Assembly (NCBI RefSeq): GCF_029227915.1
Contig: NC_079883.1
Coordinates: forward strand, 26,102,001-26,166,000
DNA length: 64,000 nucleotides
From: Hydractinia symbiolongicarpus
Taxonomy: Eukaryota > Cnidaria > Hydrozoa > Anthoathecata > Hydractiniidae
Direction of reading: 5' to 3'
Positions within the stretch are counted from its first letter, which is position 1. Each line of letters opens with the position of its first letter. This document shows positions 1 through 12,031 of this stretch, piece after piece. The notes under the pieces are model-generated. The model did not search any database. It saw only the letters and a list, made by a program, of their open reading frames with translations, and was not told where the DNA came from. The translations under genes and the position numbers were made by a program.

Positions 1-3000
1 ACAAGTAGGACATGTTGATTTCTAGAAAAAAAATTTGAGTTTTTGTTTACGCATAGGCCTTCTATTACAAAAAAACCCGCCAAATATCACAGAAGTATAG
101 ATGAATGCTGTTGTTAACATTTTTAGCGGTAAGCTCTTTCGGCTTTGGCATTTGCGTGGCAGGAAAAAAAATAGGGGCGCTAAAAAGCAAAGTTATTATC
201 AGGTTATTTTTAAGACTTTAAATGAATTCAAATAAATAAGAAGGCATCAATCTACACTCGATAATTTATAACCTCAATGATGTTTCTGTGAGAAGAAATC
301 CACAGGAATAGACCTCCCTTCACCAAATCCTAGCATCTTTTTTCCTGCCACGCAAATGCCAAAGAGCTTACCGCTGAAAAGTAAACAAATGAGGTAACAC
401 TGGAATTTATCTATATTAACAGGAAACTACATCTACGACTTACAATTTTAAGCCAGTTTAAGATACATGCGTTATGATAAAAATGAGTGCAAGGTAATTG
501 TAGAAGCTGTTCGTTTAAAACGTATTCACCAAAACAAATGCAACACGATAAACTGGAAGCTAAAACATGAGAAAACAACAAATATTTTTCAAATTCAACA
601 AAATAAAAAAGAGATTCATGCTGGAGGGTAAACTTTCTTCCAATACGTTAAAAAAAACCTTAGATCATTTTCACCCTAGATTTGTTTACTTTTCACCAGT
701 CAAAACGAAAAAGACAAAAAAAAAATTTTTATCGTGGATTTCAATGGATGTGCCGTCACTTATTTCATCAAAAAAGTCAAAAATAACATTGGTCACAAAT
801 AGTAAAAATAGATTGGCACATGGAATGATTTATTGGAATAATTTAGGCAAATATTATAACGATTGAAGTTTGTTACACACCGTAACACACCACACTTTTT
901 AGATGATTAAAAATATTGACACAAATCCCTACCAACTTGTGCGATAGTGACTTTTACAGATGGTAATGATTCCAAGATATGTTGTGGTGTAGGAGAGTCT
1001 TTCTCCTCCTCTTCTTGTAGACTGTCCATTATTCTATCATATAACATCTAAAAACAAATGTGCGTATATTCAGTTTAAGGATTTCCACAACATTCTTTGG
1101 CCGACATTATAAAATGATTTTACTAGTAAACACATGGAGTTAGTGAGAAACCAGACCTGTAGAGAAACACCAAAAAATGATGGTGCAGAATTACTAAACA
1201 TCTCAAAATGATGACTCAGCATCTAAAATAAAATGATAAAATAATTATCAACTTTTTGAGCTCAGAAAGTTGTAATTTAGTGATTCCAGGTCTGCTTAAT
1301 CTTTTTTTTTAAGTTGAAGTTAAAATGACCCTAACAGCAACTCTCAATTTCCTTTCTTTCTCCAATATAGTGTTAACAGTAAAGTATATTGAACATACCA
1401 ATTAAATAGATAGTTCCTATGAAAACCTTACCAAACAATCATTTAAGCTTTAAGGCTAAAATACTCAATTCTTTTAAAAGAAAGGTTTTAAACCTGAGAT
1501 TAAAACTTATAGATTCCAAAGTGCATGTTTACCACTTTTTTTTATAAGCAAACCCATTTTTGGGGTAAGGCCTCAGGTTTTTTAGGGTAGAGGGCCTTTT
1601 GGGGCCTCAAGATTCTTGTCTGGTTGCTTAGCGCCTTTTTCTTTTTCGACACATTGACTTTGCCTGATCTTTCGATTTTTTTTTAAAAAAAGGATGTTTC
1701 AAAAAGTCATCTTTTTTTGCCATTTACGCTATTCTTTCTTTTACACAATACCACTAAAAATTCCCTTTAAAGGGGTCATATATTTTAGCCTGAGGTAGAG
1801 TTTTAGAGGGTGAAACAAAAATTTAACTTTAATCTCTGATCTAGTCTTTAAAAATGTTTACATGATTTCGGCTGAAATAAAACTTATGTCAGTTTTGATT
1901 TCATTTTAATCTACAAGAACAAAATCAAATTTCATTTCGCTTTCAAAATATTCATGTAAACACGATTTACCCATATAAAACTATGAATGCTATACCAGGA
2001 ATATGTTATTGCTACACATTATTGCGCATGTGTACAAAGCTTCACGCTACATTGATATAAAAAAGAACTCCATGTAAACACAATGAAATTTCATTGCCGT
2101 TTAAACACTCATTTCGGGTCCATGTAAAGGCTACATCTATTTTTTAAGGTATAATGTATATCTTTGCTTCAAACAAATTCTAGACGTATTTTTACGTATG
2201 TTTAAACATAAAGAAACGCACCTCAAACACACTGAATTCATCATCTAAAACAAAAAAATAACAAAATCATATAAAATACCATTCTAATACTTCATTGGGA
2301 GAATCACAAATGTATGTATGCAGGATTTCACGTTTTCCCAAAAATCTGCAAAAATAAGTCCTGTGAAAATATTTTTGGCCCAACCGCAAATGTAAATCTC
2401 CATGTAACTTTTTTTTTACCACCAACCACAAAAGGGAATGATGTAGGTACATCTTTTATTATCTTGATGTTGTGTTTTTAGTTAAAATATAAGATTATCA
2501 AGAGAAAATGTGAAAGGGATAAAAAAATTGGCAGACCAATCAATTTAGAGTTCTATAAATTTGATGCTAAATAAAAAAATCAACAAAATTATATTCTTAT
2601 AAATAATCTAAAATAGGGTGTAATCCACAAAAATAATCTCTGAAAATAAAAATAAAATCTTGTTGACTCCAACCATGACGATTTCTCCCAAGAAACTGTC
2701 TTGAAACATCAGAGTTTTTTTATTTGCAAACTTACCATCTGCTACTGAAGAATCTTCTGAGGGCACTGAAAAACTGTCATCGAAATCTGACGTGTCGGAA
2801 GCATCTGTTGAGGAATCATCAACTGTACTCCATCCTGAATCATCCTCATCATCTAGTGATTCGAAAATGTGTGTTTTTATAGCAGAGTTATACCCAATTT
2901 GGAAAGAATTGTTGCAAATAAAATCTTTTAAAGTTTCTTTAAATTGAATATATCAAACTTCTAATAACAAACACCTTTACTCAATCCTGTTAATAATAAA

Positions 3001-3400
3001 TATTGCTGAAGAAAATTCAAAAAAAGGATAGCCTTAGAATCACCATGAAATAGGAAACAAACAAAAGTTGATTAGATCTTCAAAAATGTTACATCTGCTT
3101 CTTGTATACAATATATACAAAATATAGAGAACTAACAATAAAAAATATAATGCAATGCTGACCTGTTCCTGATTGTTGTGGCAACTGTTGAAAAACATTG
3201 TCTCCAGTGTTTTGAACTTCCTCTGACATCATAGCATTATTGCTTAAAAAAGATGGATTTTGCAAGTGGTGACTCATATTAAATTCACCTTCTTCACCTT
3301 CAGATTCAGATGAAAATTCCGGCATCGAATGACCAGAAGAACCACGATGATCCGAATCTGAATCAGACACAAGATTTGGAATCTCAAAAGAATCGTCCAT
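1..3400 (-). CDS. RING-H2 E3 ubiquitin ligase, Praja/RNF115-126-like, copy 1 (3' end cut by window)
   Basis: Coding exons, in transcript order, are 3163-3400, 2736-2936, 2222-2244, 1157-1222, 933-1047, 444-559 and 21 down to 1, continuing outside the window. Every junction is GT-AG and every phase fits. Exons 1-2 encode an acidic, serine-rich N-terminus with DSDSD and DDEDD runs. Exon 6 carries most of the RING: CCICFGEY, then LPCTHFYHNAC. Exon 7 begins with the closing CPTC. RING-H2 proteins transfer ubiquitin from an E2 to substrates; the CCIC-xxEY-LPC-H-YH pattern is closest to Praja and RNF115/126. The N-terminal zinc finger of RNF115/126 is not seen. Only seven codons of exon 7 are inside the window. 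The substrate cannot be inferred. Confidence 0.85.
125..375. mobile_element. MITE-like element with 38-43-bp inverted repeats, copy 1
   Basis: The left arm at 125-167 (agcggtaagctctttcgg...) is mirrored at 337-375 (...ccaaagagcttaccgct), with a 7-bp gap inside one arm. The 170-bp interior is non-coding. It sits in the last intron of the RING gene. No target-site duplication is evident. Confidence 0.6.
1850..2130. repeat. Intronic repeat with recurring tttacatg / catgtaaac motifs
   Basis: Intron 3 of the RING gene contains tttacatgatttcggc near 1857, then catgtaaac near 1954 and 2071, and catttcgggtccatgtaaa near 2111, an imperfect inverted arrangement with two caatgaaatttcattg-like palindromes. 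It looks like a decayed short DNA transposon. Equivalent stretches lie near 16956-17236 and 32095-32370. Confidence 0.35.
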
Positions 3401-3770
3401 TATTTATGTCTATAGAATTACATATAAAATATTAGCATTAAAACAACAGAATGGCACTGTAGCAAAAACAACAAAACAATGCCACAAACAACACAACATT
3501 TTTTTGTATAAACGGCATCTCTAAGCAAGAACAAGCACTGACCATGTCACATTTATAAGTTAACAACCATTTTTCTCTCAAAACACAACATACAAAAAAC
3601 CATACAAGAGCATCTGTTTTTTTTAACTGTTACGTCACAAGTTAAAAAAATTACAAAAACAAGCTGATCGTCATTGCACACTTGGAAAGCATTATAAATA
3701 TATTGCAAAAAGTGAAGGGTGTTAATGTTTTTATCTTTTTAAAGTGATTGCTTAATTCTATTTTAAACAA

Positions 3771-4082
3771 TCAGAGAACTTCTTTAGGAAAGGATTCTAT
3801 GTTTTCTTGGACACAGGTTAAACAGTATCTTTTGGTGTAGAAAATGCTACATTTTTGATCCACACAAACTGCTTTCATGCACAATGAACAGATACCACCA
3901 AGTACCAACGGGATAAAACTCTTGTGAGCAAAAGGGTCTTTTATGTAGTATACATCTTCAAGGATGTAAAAGTTTGATTTTTCATCTTTGTATTTTGAAA
4001 ATTTGTCGTATTTGTACTTATTTTGACATTGTGAACATTCAAAACTCTCTAATGGTTTATCAACATCTTTATTTTTCTCCAT
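3771..4082 (-). CDS. CDPF1: CDPF1-like cysteine-rich DPF-motif protein, copy 1
   Basis: Single-exon gene of 103 residues. Its cysteine pairs and core motif match the CDPF1 (C22orf40) family: CxxC at 16-19, the family-defining KDPF at 48-51, LVLG at 59-62, CSLC at 65-68, C73, C78, then KRYCLTC ending at 90. The layout suggests bound zinc; the biochemical role of the family is not established. The ATG at 4082 follows a cag acceptor-like site by only 6 nt, and no other ATG lies in frame nearby. The RING gene begins 370 bp downstream on the same strand, with no AATAAA between the two. The family identity is clear. Confidence 0.9.
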   Translation of the reverse strand: MEKNKDVDKPLESFECSQCQNKYKYDKFSKYKDEKSNFYILEDVYYIKDPFAHKSFIPLVLGGICSLCMKAVCVDQKCSIFYTKRYCLTCVQENIESFPKEVL

Positions 4083-4387
4083 TACAATCTGATCAAATAT
4101 TATATCACAGATCTAAGGATATAAGATGTGCATTAAATATTTTTTCAATGACATGATAGTTCTAAAGGTGATAAAACATTATTTTAGGATTCGATTTCAT
4201 CTAAAATTACATATGAACCAGAATTTTATGAACCAAAAAGGTAAATAAAACAAATATTCAAGTAAAACAACTGAATCAGTTTTTTATCTCACAATTATAA
4301 ATATACAGAAAAAAATTAATTGCATTAAACAACTTTAAGATATGCTATAAAATAAACAAAATAAGAATTGTCTTCTATAAAGCTTTT

Positions 4388-4991
4388 GATGGGTGCGGAC
4401 AAAAGGGCCAGTGAGATATAGATAAGTTTGATGATACATTGGATAGAGTGAGGTGGTAATAAAAAAAATCTAGATGTATTGCGGATGTGTTAAGAAGGGA
4501 ACACCAGTATGCATCTTAGCTAGTGCAGACAAGGAGAAAAGACTTGGAAGAGTTCTTGTAGCTAACACTAAGTTTTATCCAATGAGGATCATTTACCATG
4601 ATGCAGTAGAGGGAACAACTATGCAGATCTAGATAGAATGGGTAGTAGAGGATTGTCAGGTGTTGTTGCAGAAATTGTAAAAGTGTCTGGATATACTGCA
4701 GTTGAGCTTATTACAAGTCTTGTCAACCAAAACACAAAGGATGGTGTTATTCCTAATGACAGGCAATCAAGTGTAATAGTCAATTGTTTCAAGGACAACC
4801 GTGATACCTTAAACAGAGTTAATTATAGAGGGTTGAAGTGCGTTCATGAGGTAAAGAAAGTTATTGAAAGAGTGGTTGATAAGTTATTTAGAAAAAAAAT
4901 TGATATAAATATGATACAATTTGGTTATGTTCCAGGGTGTCGTACAACAGATGCAATATTCTTACTACTTACAGACTTACAGTTTACTTAG
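4388..4991 (+). pseudogene. LINE reverse transcriptase fragment, same family as 51383-53400, copy 1
   Basis: Reading the + strand gives pieces matching the LINE in MTR intron 8: ADVLRRE near 4475, DAVEG..MQI before 4630, then an open stretch 4638-4988 with SGVVAEIVK, VELITSLVNQ, NYRG and FGYVPGCRTTDAIFLL. This is the N-terminal part of the RT, broken by a stop near 4631 and lost after the RT2 region. Dead fragment. Confidence 0.8.
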
Positions 4992-5040
4992 ACTTTAAAA
5001 TTTATATAGAATGTCCTACAATTCTGCTTTTTGTTGCCAT

Positions 5041-6628
5041 CCTTGAATCATCACTATCATCATCATCACTGCCACCACTAGCTGATTTGGACCAAATCAT
5101 TTGAAGAAGGAACCATTCCAGACACACTAACCAGTGTAATAATAACACCAAAACACAAGAGTGGAAGCAAAACTAAAGCTGAAAACTACCACCCAATTGC
5201 CCTAACTTCTCACATCATAAAGGTCTTTAAAAAGATTGTCCGAAATCAAATTGTGTCACTCATGGAAGAAAATAACCTGTTCAACAGCTCACAACATGGT
5301 TTTCTTGGTGGACGGTCATGTCTGAGCCAGCTTCTTGACCATTTCGACAATATTCTACAAATACTCTGCAACAACTCAAACGCTGATGTTGTATACTTGG
5401 ATTTCGCAAAAGTGTTTGACAAGGTCGATATAGACATATATAGCTCTTAAAAAGATAGAAAACTTAAGTATCAAAGGCAAACTACTCAAATGGCTGAAGT
5501 CCTTCCTAACAAAACAGAACCCAGTACATCTCAGTAAACGGTCACCACTCACGTACCACACAAGTCATATCCCGCGTACCACAAGGAAGTGTGCTTGGAT
5601 CGCTCATCTTCCTTATCCTTATGGGGGATATTGATCTTTCTGTAAAGAACGGATCCCTCTCAGGCTTTGCAGATGATACAAGACTTACAATGAAGGTTAG
5701 CTCTGAAAGTGACATTGAAAAAATGCAAGCGGACCTAAACTCAGTCTACGAATGGAGTAAACAAAACAACATGATATTCAACAATACAAAGTTTTAAGCT
5801 CATGCAGTATGGAAAAGACCTAGATCTGAAGTCAAAGTACAAAACAACAGCATCAACACAAATCCAACCAAAAACACAAACCAAAGATCTTGGAATACTA
5901 ATGACAGATGCTACCTTCAAATCGCATATAAATAAAATCGTAAAAAATACAAAACAACTTACAAGCTGGATTCTTTGACTCTTTTGATCGTGATCACCAG
6001 AAGTTCTCCTACCACTATGGAAATCCCTTGTCATCCCTAGATTCGAGTACTTCTCTCAACCCTGGTCTCCTGCTAGTAAAGGACAAATCAAGGTACTAGA
6101 AGCTCTGCAATGGAGCTACCTGAAAAAAAACGCATTTAAACAGCTTAAACTGTACTTATACAACGACAATGTGAACACTATCAAGCCATACAATTGGAAA
6201 ATAGCTGAAGGAATTGTCCCAAACCATCACCCACCCATGCAACACAAAGAAAAGGGCGTTTATTTCAACTACCACCGGTGCTGAACAATTCTACAAGCTT
6301 CGCTAAACTACACAACAGCTTCCGTTTATCAAGCTCCAAGACCCTTCAACGCCCTGCCCAAGTCTCTAAGAAGCATCACTTCATGTCCAGTTTAAAGTTT
6401 AAAACAGCCCTCGACAAGTTTCTTAAAATTCTCCCAGATTAACCTTCATTCCCCGGAACAAATGAAGCCTCAAAAAACAGTATGACCACTGTAGTTCGAT
6501 CTAACCCTCATCCTCCTCTCTCTAGAGATGGAGTAGAAGAAGAGGAAGAAGTGACTGACCTTGGTTGTCCATGACAGGCGTGAAGCTACAACTTCAAAAG
6601 TTAACATAAGTAAGTAACATAAGTAAGA
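5041..6628 (+). pseudogene. CR1/Jockey-type LINE remnant, copy 1
   Basis: Frame-shifted RT blocks in order: IPDTLTSVIITPKHKSG near 5110, NYHPIALTSHIIKVFKKI near 5185, QHGFLGGRSCLSQLLDHFD at 5291, VVYLDFAKVFDKV at 5387, VPQGSVLGSLIF near 5577 and FADDTRLTMKV at 5665. These are RT blocks of the CR1/Rex/Jockey group; the family-typical tail residues follow to about 6530. The 3' end near 6600 has a short aacataagtaagt repeat. It starts within an atcatcatc run, so it may have inserted into the tail of the preceding LINE. Confidence 0.82.
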
Positions 6629-6942
6629 TATAGATTGTAGAATTTAACCTTTTAAACATTTTCCCCCTTATTTATGAGAAAAGTGCGTCTAAACTGATGA
6701 AAACACAACCCTCATAATCAGGGTATTTCGCCAATTGATTGATATGATTCTCTTACTGATAATCACTTTTTATATTTAAACATGATATTAAACAACCTAA
6801 ACAGCTTACTAATAGAGTAAGTACGTAATTTATTTTAACAACACCAAAAAGTATACAAAGCAGAAAAAAGGGTTGAACCAAAAGGTTAAATTAGTGTAAA
6901 AAACAATAAATTTATCGACACATTTTTTTACTAAAGCTGGGT

Positions 6943-7166
6943 AAGCCTGTTAAGTCATTACAGCCCACTGCCATCAAGGAACATTTACTTTATTGTGGGT
7001 CACCATCTTTTGAGAATCTTACGGTCATTATATCTGCACCCAATAATTTTGTATTAGAACTTAAGGAGAGTTTAATAATTTACAGACATAAACCTTCACT
7101 CAATAGAAATGTAGCTTCAGCGCCATTATTGATAAATACCAATGATTACTTCTCTGGGAGTTACGC
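6943..7166 (+). pseudogene. Penelope-like element C-terminus (GIY-YIG region remnant), copy 1
   Basis: Open stretch reading KPVKSLQPTAIKEHLLYC, SFENLTVI, FVLELKESLIIYRHKPSLNRN, then ASAPLLI. The pattern IKEHLL-C..SFE, LKESL-I..KPSLN-N is typical of the C-terminal end of Penelope-like retroelements after their GIY-YIG nuclease. The rest of the element is missing. Confidence 0.65.
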
Positions 7167-7180
7167 GTATGCTGAGAATT

Positions 7181-7250
7181 TAAATTTTATACAATGTGAA
7201 AACTAATATAATAATAATATTTGATTAGTTTTCACATTGTATAAAATTTA
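7181..7250. repeat. Perfect 27-bp inverted repeat with 16-nt loop, copy 1
   Basis: Arm 7181-7207 (taaattttatacaatgtg...) is exactly complementary to 7224-7250. It follows the Penelope-like coding end by 15 bp, so it may be part of that element's 3' end. Conserved perfectly in all three units. Confidence 0.85.
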
Positions 7251-7477
7251 GATTTTTATTTTATTTTCTTGTAAAAATTTTTCTATAAATTTATAACTAC
7301 ACTGTATGACTGTTATATTGAAAATAACAGAAGTTGTGGCAATAGTTTTAATAAAAAAATGTGCCAATAATATTGTCGTTACTTCACACTAAAGTAGAAA
7401 AAGTATCTAAAATTGAGAATATTATATTTAGGTCATTGATTAGGACAAAGTATAGGCTTACAGGAAGTGCAACATTA

Positions 7478-8529
7478 TCAGATTTGGTCAGCATACTTAT
7501 CTGCAACAACTGCTAAAGGATGTTAACCTTTTGAGGCTAGGTCAATATTTTATGCTTTTCAAATTGAAAGTAAAAATTTTCACAAGCTATTTAAAGTTAA
7601 TCACTGTTTTAGCTGGTTAATTGATGTTGTCTCAATCCTTGGTACAAAGAGAAAGAACTTTAAAAAGCCAGATAGCTAGCTAGATAGCTTTATCAAACAT
7701 ATATAAGGCAAATGAAAGGAAAAATTAGACAACAAGATTTAAGTTTCCTTCAAATGTTTTAACTTAGAGTACCTAACCCAAAATATATCTGAATCCTTCT
7801 GGCCGCTTTTGTCTTTAAGTATGTATATACTGGACTAAAACAAGCAAAGTTTTTAACAAATATAAAGTCAAACGTCTTAAAGCAAACCTTTCTGTGGTTT
7901 TCGCTGGTCTTCCTGTCTTGTGTTTTTTTCGTAACAAAGTGTATATGACGTCATGCAGTTTTGGGTGATCTCCACCACCAGGTTTCAATTGAGATAAAAT
8001 TAAAAAATGACTATATAAATTTAAGCACAACGCTGGAAACTTGTTCTCAACACTAAACTGGGACAGCAAGACAAATTTCAAAGCAAAATCCACACAACAA
8101 GCACATGCTGCATCTAACAAAGGTCAGTAGGGGGGAAGGTCCGTTTCATGGTCACTGCAACAACTTGCCCTTTTATTTAGGAAGCCTAGAAGCTCTAGGC
8201 TTCTAGAAAATTCACCAACTCCGACTTCAACAATCCCTTATTCCCAAAGTTAGTAAGGGATATTTAAATATATTGCTTCTTTGTTACTGTCCCTCCCACT
8301 TTCCTGTGGTGGAGAAATCAAATTCAAAGAAGTAGCCTGGAAGGTTTTTGAATCAACCGTAAGCGGCAGTTTATACTGCAGTATAGCTACGGAACAGCAA
8401 AATTTACATAAGATCTGAGCCAACTTTATATTACAGCCTTTTTAATTATAAAAAATGCTGTCATCTCATAGTTCAATGGAAACCATTACCTCTATTATGA
8501 TGATGAAATTGAGAAACTCCCACCACAAA
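7478..8529 (-). CDS. 3' exons of an unrecognised gene, copy 1
   Basis: Four exons joined in phase: 8490-8529, 7888-8113, 7773-7834 and 7478-7512, ending in TGA followed directly by TAA. Together they give 120 residues of a C-terminal region. All junctions are GT-AG with pyrimidine-rich acceptors (for example cttgttttag before 7834). The second exon reads as helical, leucine-rich sequence (LKFVLLSQFSVENK, LYSHFLILSQL), then a basic segment (RKKHKTGRPAK). The last exons contain KTKAARRIQIYF. The pattern could be a HEAT-like helical repeat end, but I recognise no family. Upstream exons, which should lie above 8529, were not identified. Gene structure is plausible; the function is unknown. Confidence 0.5.
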
Positions 8530-8821
8530 CTGTGACATAAGTAATTTTTAGTTAATCCATGGTTGGTTTTTGGTGATCAATAGGCAGGTGCAACCATTCC
8601 ATTAAAAAATACATAAAAGGTTATATACCTATTGACCATGCTAGTGAAGAATTATAGAATTCTGATGTTTTACTGTATAATGAACAATCGAAAAAAAGTT
8701 AAAAAGAGTTTGAAAACTTTAAAATTAAATATATATAAGTAAACATGAAAAACTCAATTATCGATGTTAAACTTAAAAATATTTTTGTTTGATGATGCTG
8801 AAAGAGGCTGATAAAATAGCA

Positions 8822-8929
8822 TCAAATAGAATAATGTACGTCTGTCTGTCTGTCACGCAAAATGGTAGCTTAGCTGCGCAATAGCGAGAAGCACGCAATT
8901 CATTGGATTTTCCACGGGCTAACGACTAG
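8822..8929 (+). mobile_element. Short non-autonomous Helitron-like element, copy 1
   Basis: Starts TC after an A (A|TCAAATAGAATAATG), contains gtctgtctgtctgtc, ends with a small hairpin (tggattttcca) and CTAG followed by T. The 5'-TC, subterminal hairpin, CTRR-3' and A/T insertion site are Helitron signatures. It matches the ends of the larger element at 46470-48474. No coding capacity in 108 bp. Confidence 0.6.
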
Positions 8930-9806
8930 TATAGTTAAAATAGTGTAAAGAATTTTCCGATTCCTTTACTTTGTGGGTTTTTGTAATATGAACCATCCCC
9001 ATTATTCAATAGAGAATTTGATGGTGTGTCCAGTTTATCACTAATTTCCTTTCAAGACCTTGAAATTTTTTAAGCCTAGGGAGTTTCAATGGTTACGTTT
9101 TTACAGGATTCTTGCGCATGTGCAGAAAAATCAGAAAAATCGACAGGCAAAAAAATGAAGACCTTAGGTGAAGAAAGTCAAATTATGATTAAAAACTTTG
9201 TACTGTGGTTACTAGAATCTTTTGACTGATGAATGATCTAAATCTAAACTACATGCAAGCTATATTCTAATTTCAAGATTAAAAGATGCCTCTACCTTAA
9301 AATAAAGTTTTTAGGCTGGGCTGGTCCATGGTTTACCGCCTGCATTATTTTGCCTATCCATTTTCGTAAGAGGTCTGGGGATTATAAACAACATGCATCA
9401 CGATGAAAGTGGTCTATAGAAATCTTGCGTGTCCATGCCTTTTTTTCATTTATAAAGTTCAAAAAATAGGAAGCGAAGTATTTAACCGCTATTTTCGATT
9501 AACAATACACTTCCATTATCTTGCACACTGTAAAAGACTTGAACTATTTTAAGAGGTGGGGAGGGGGGGCATAAACTGTTGTGAACCCCCAACAACAACG
9601 TCACATAGTAAACACTTGACCATAAATCATCTAGTGATACCAGCATTAAACTTGTTACCTCAAGTAATAGCAACCCCATTATTGTTGAAAGTTTTAGGTA
9701 GTCTCATTGAGGATATTGTAAGGGAAAGTGAGCATGATTTTTTAAATCATGATATCTTCTTCACATTAATTTAACATATTGAAATGTATAAATATTTGGA
9801 AAGACC

Positions 9807-9843
<37 letters not shown>
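9807..9843. repeat. GATA microsatellite, unit 1
   Basis: Nine or so uninterrupted taga units; one unit longer than the equivalent array at 24913-24945. Confidence 0.95.
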
Positions 9844-12031
9844 GTGCATATTTTACATGGCTAGCCTCACAAATATCGAGGGATATACCCTGTCTATTAT
9901 TTCCAGGAGGGGCCATGGCGTAGATGGAGAGTCCTAGAGTATTTAATGCTCATTTTAAGCTACGCAGACCCAATTAGAGTCCGCGCTCTACTAGACAACT
10001 CCCGGCAACATCCAACGGCCCACACAGTGTGCCATCTTCCCAATTTCCCTCACATGGCTTGGGTTAACCCGGGGCTATAGTAACCTCAACATTTTCTATA
10101 GGTTGATATAAGTTTTTTGTATATAAATAAAAAATACAAGGATTTATAAGGTGAAGAAAATTTGACCCCCTCCTTAACGTTCAAAGTTTCTTTTTCGATT
10201 ATCTTATTCAGGGGTTAAAATGGTTCTTTGATTTTTTCTTAATTCTAAGTCGTTTTGTTTAAATTTGCTTTTTTCAAATTCAACACTTTGTAACTCATAT
10301 TTTTCATAACTTACACCATAACTTTTGTCAGTGTTATCAAAGGAAAAAAATTGAAAAACCATTCGGGATATATTATTCAGCTTGATTTTAAACCAGCTCT
10401 CCTATGCAGAAATTCCCTGTTTTGTAAAAGAAAGTCAAAATGTAAGCACTACCTCACGAATAAAAGAACACAGGGAAAACTAGCTTTACAGATTTTCAAC
10501 AATAAATTACCAATCACTTTAATCACGCTGCTTGCAAGTTTTATTTTCAGAACGATAATGAACTTTATTCAAATATTATTTTTCTTTCTGTATGCACGTG
10601 TCTAGATTTATAAGTTAATGTGATTGGAAAAAAATAATAAGGAAACTTTAATTGATCTTTGACAAGTTTTCTCAGGTTAGTCCCTATTTGTTTTATGACA
10701 TGATTGACACATTGGACAGTAGTGACACTGAATAGAAAACATTCATTGGTATAATACCACATAGTCAGTATGATACCGAATATGTGTTATAAAGAGATCA
10801 CATTTTGATCTCAAAGTTATTAATGAGTTAACATTGTTTATTTATAAATAAACATACTTCCAGATAAAATTTAGGATAAAAATTTCATGATTAAAAAAAT
10901 TTGTTTTTTTTATACCCATAAGCAAAGAATTTTTTTAAAAAAAAAAATCATTATTTTTCCTTACAGTAAACTTAACTACATTTTTTATTTGCTTTTGGTT
11001 TTAAACACTCCGAAATTTTATTCCATTTTTTTAATTAATTATTGATAACTTACAGGTAACACTTTTATTTTATTCTTTAAACAATTTTAAACTATTGAAA
11101 GGCAAAATAAATTCAATTCTAGCGCCTGTTACGCAACTGATCGATCAAAACTTTTATTTGTTTAATTTAATTTGTTGGATTGTACAAGGACATCCTTATT
11201 TCAGATAAAGATTAAACCATTGTTTCAGATGATGATGAAAGTGATGATAGCGAGGTACAGAGTGAAGGTGACTACGAGTAAACAACCTTGCTAGAACTTT
11301 TTTTAAATTACATATTTTTTGTATTTTTCTTTCATAATGAAAGTCATGTCTTTTTATTAGTTTTACTCATCCTTCTTTGATTCCGTAATTTACTCACCAG
11401 ACCAAGATCAGCCGAAAAATAAAAAATAAATTTATGAAAATGACAGTATAACATACTATTTCTGACATGTAGAAAAGGAAGTTAAGATTGAGAGAGTTGC
11501 TATACGTAGACACTCGATCATTGCGTTTTACACCACACACCTTACTTGATTTACACATGCAAATCATTGCACACCTACCCAAATAATCCTGAAAAAGACT
11601 GCATTACCAGCTGTTACATTAAGAATTTGAAGTGAAAAGGATATTTTTTACTAAAATAAACTTTTAATATTTTTATTTTGCTAATCGGTTTATACGTGTT
11701 TATACGTGTGTTGCAAAAAGCATGCCTAAAGTATTTTAGGTGTGATTTTGGGTGTGTGCACTGGTTAACTTCTTATAAAATTTGTCATTTTGCAGGGGCT
11801 ATCAATAGCATTTTGTGTGTGTGTGGAGGTGTGCGCGTGCTATTGCACGCCTTTTCTAAAAAGGTCTGTTATATAATCAAGTCATGCAAAATATAAATAT
11901 GCTTGACATTCTACAAAGTGTGTAAGACTATCTCCTTCCTTCGTTGAACTTATGGATTGATTAGCTAAGCTGGCCAAAAAAGATGCAATTTAAAATGGGC
12001 ATGAGACATTACACAAGTTTCAGTACCTGTA
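9844..12031. other. Intergenic stretch: GC-richer block, then AT-rich DNA without a recognised gene
   Basis: 9855-10085 is a noticeably GC-richer block (cccggcaacatccaacggcc, gggttaacccggggctat) resembling a dispersed repeat or SINE tail, but no tRNA-like boxes were found. 10086-12031 is AT-rich. Isolated ORFs there look random. A short acidic segment after a ttgtttcag at 11229 (DDESDDSEVQSEGDYE then stop) could be a terminal exon on the + strand, but no partner exon was found. The equivalent stretch is 24946-27133. Confidence 0.4.

Larger units (their letters stand above)
1..9333. repeat. 15.1-kb tandem segmental repeat, first unit (right part only)
   Basis: Position 1 corresponds to 15150 and 30252, and the match continues base for base apart from small indels. 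The unit end is set by the last copy, whose similarity stops at 39609, equivalent to 9333 here. The left end of this unit lies outside the window. It carries the RING-H2 gene (last exon cut by the window edge), CDPF1, the 3' exons of an unrecognised gene, and LINE and Penelope remnants. Confidence 0.95.

Noticed and set aside
567-866. 99-codon lysine-rich + strand ORF, also at 30812-31111
   Set aside because: It overlies the intron between RING exons 5 and 6 and runs just past exon 6. It is broken in the middle unit by a replaced stretch and has low-complexity AT-driven composition, so it is a chance ORF.
2267-2452. 61-codon minus ORF inside RING intron 2, with a possible tttttgcag acceptor
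   Set aside because: The sequence is largely deleted in the last unit (near 32573), where the RING gene is otherwise intact, and the neighbouring exons join in phase without it.
11229-11281. Possible acidic terminal exon (DDESDDSEVQSEGDYE, stop) on the + strand
   Set aside because: It has a good acceptor, but no upstream exon in a matching phase was found. Kept only as a note in the intergenic entry.
11549-11596. Possible 48-bp minus exon after ctttttcag (DYLGRCAMICMCKSSK)
   Set aside because: An isolated candidate without partner exons; acceptor-like sequences are frequent in AT-rich DNA.
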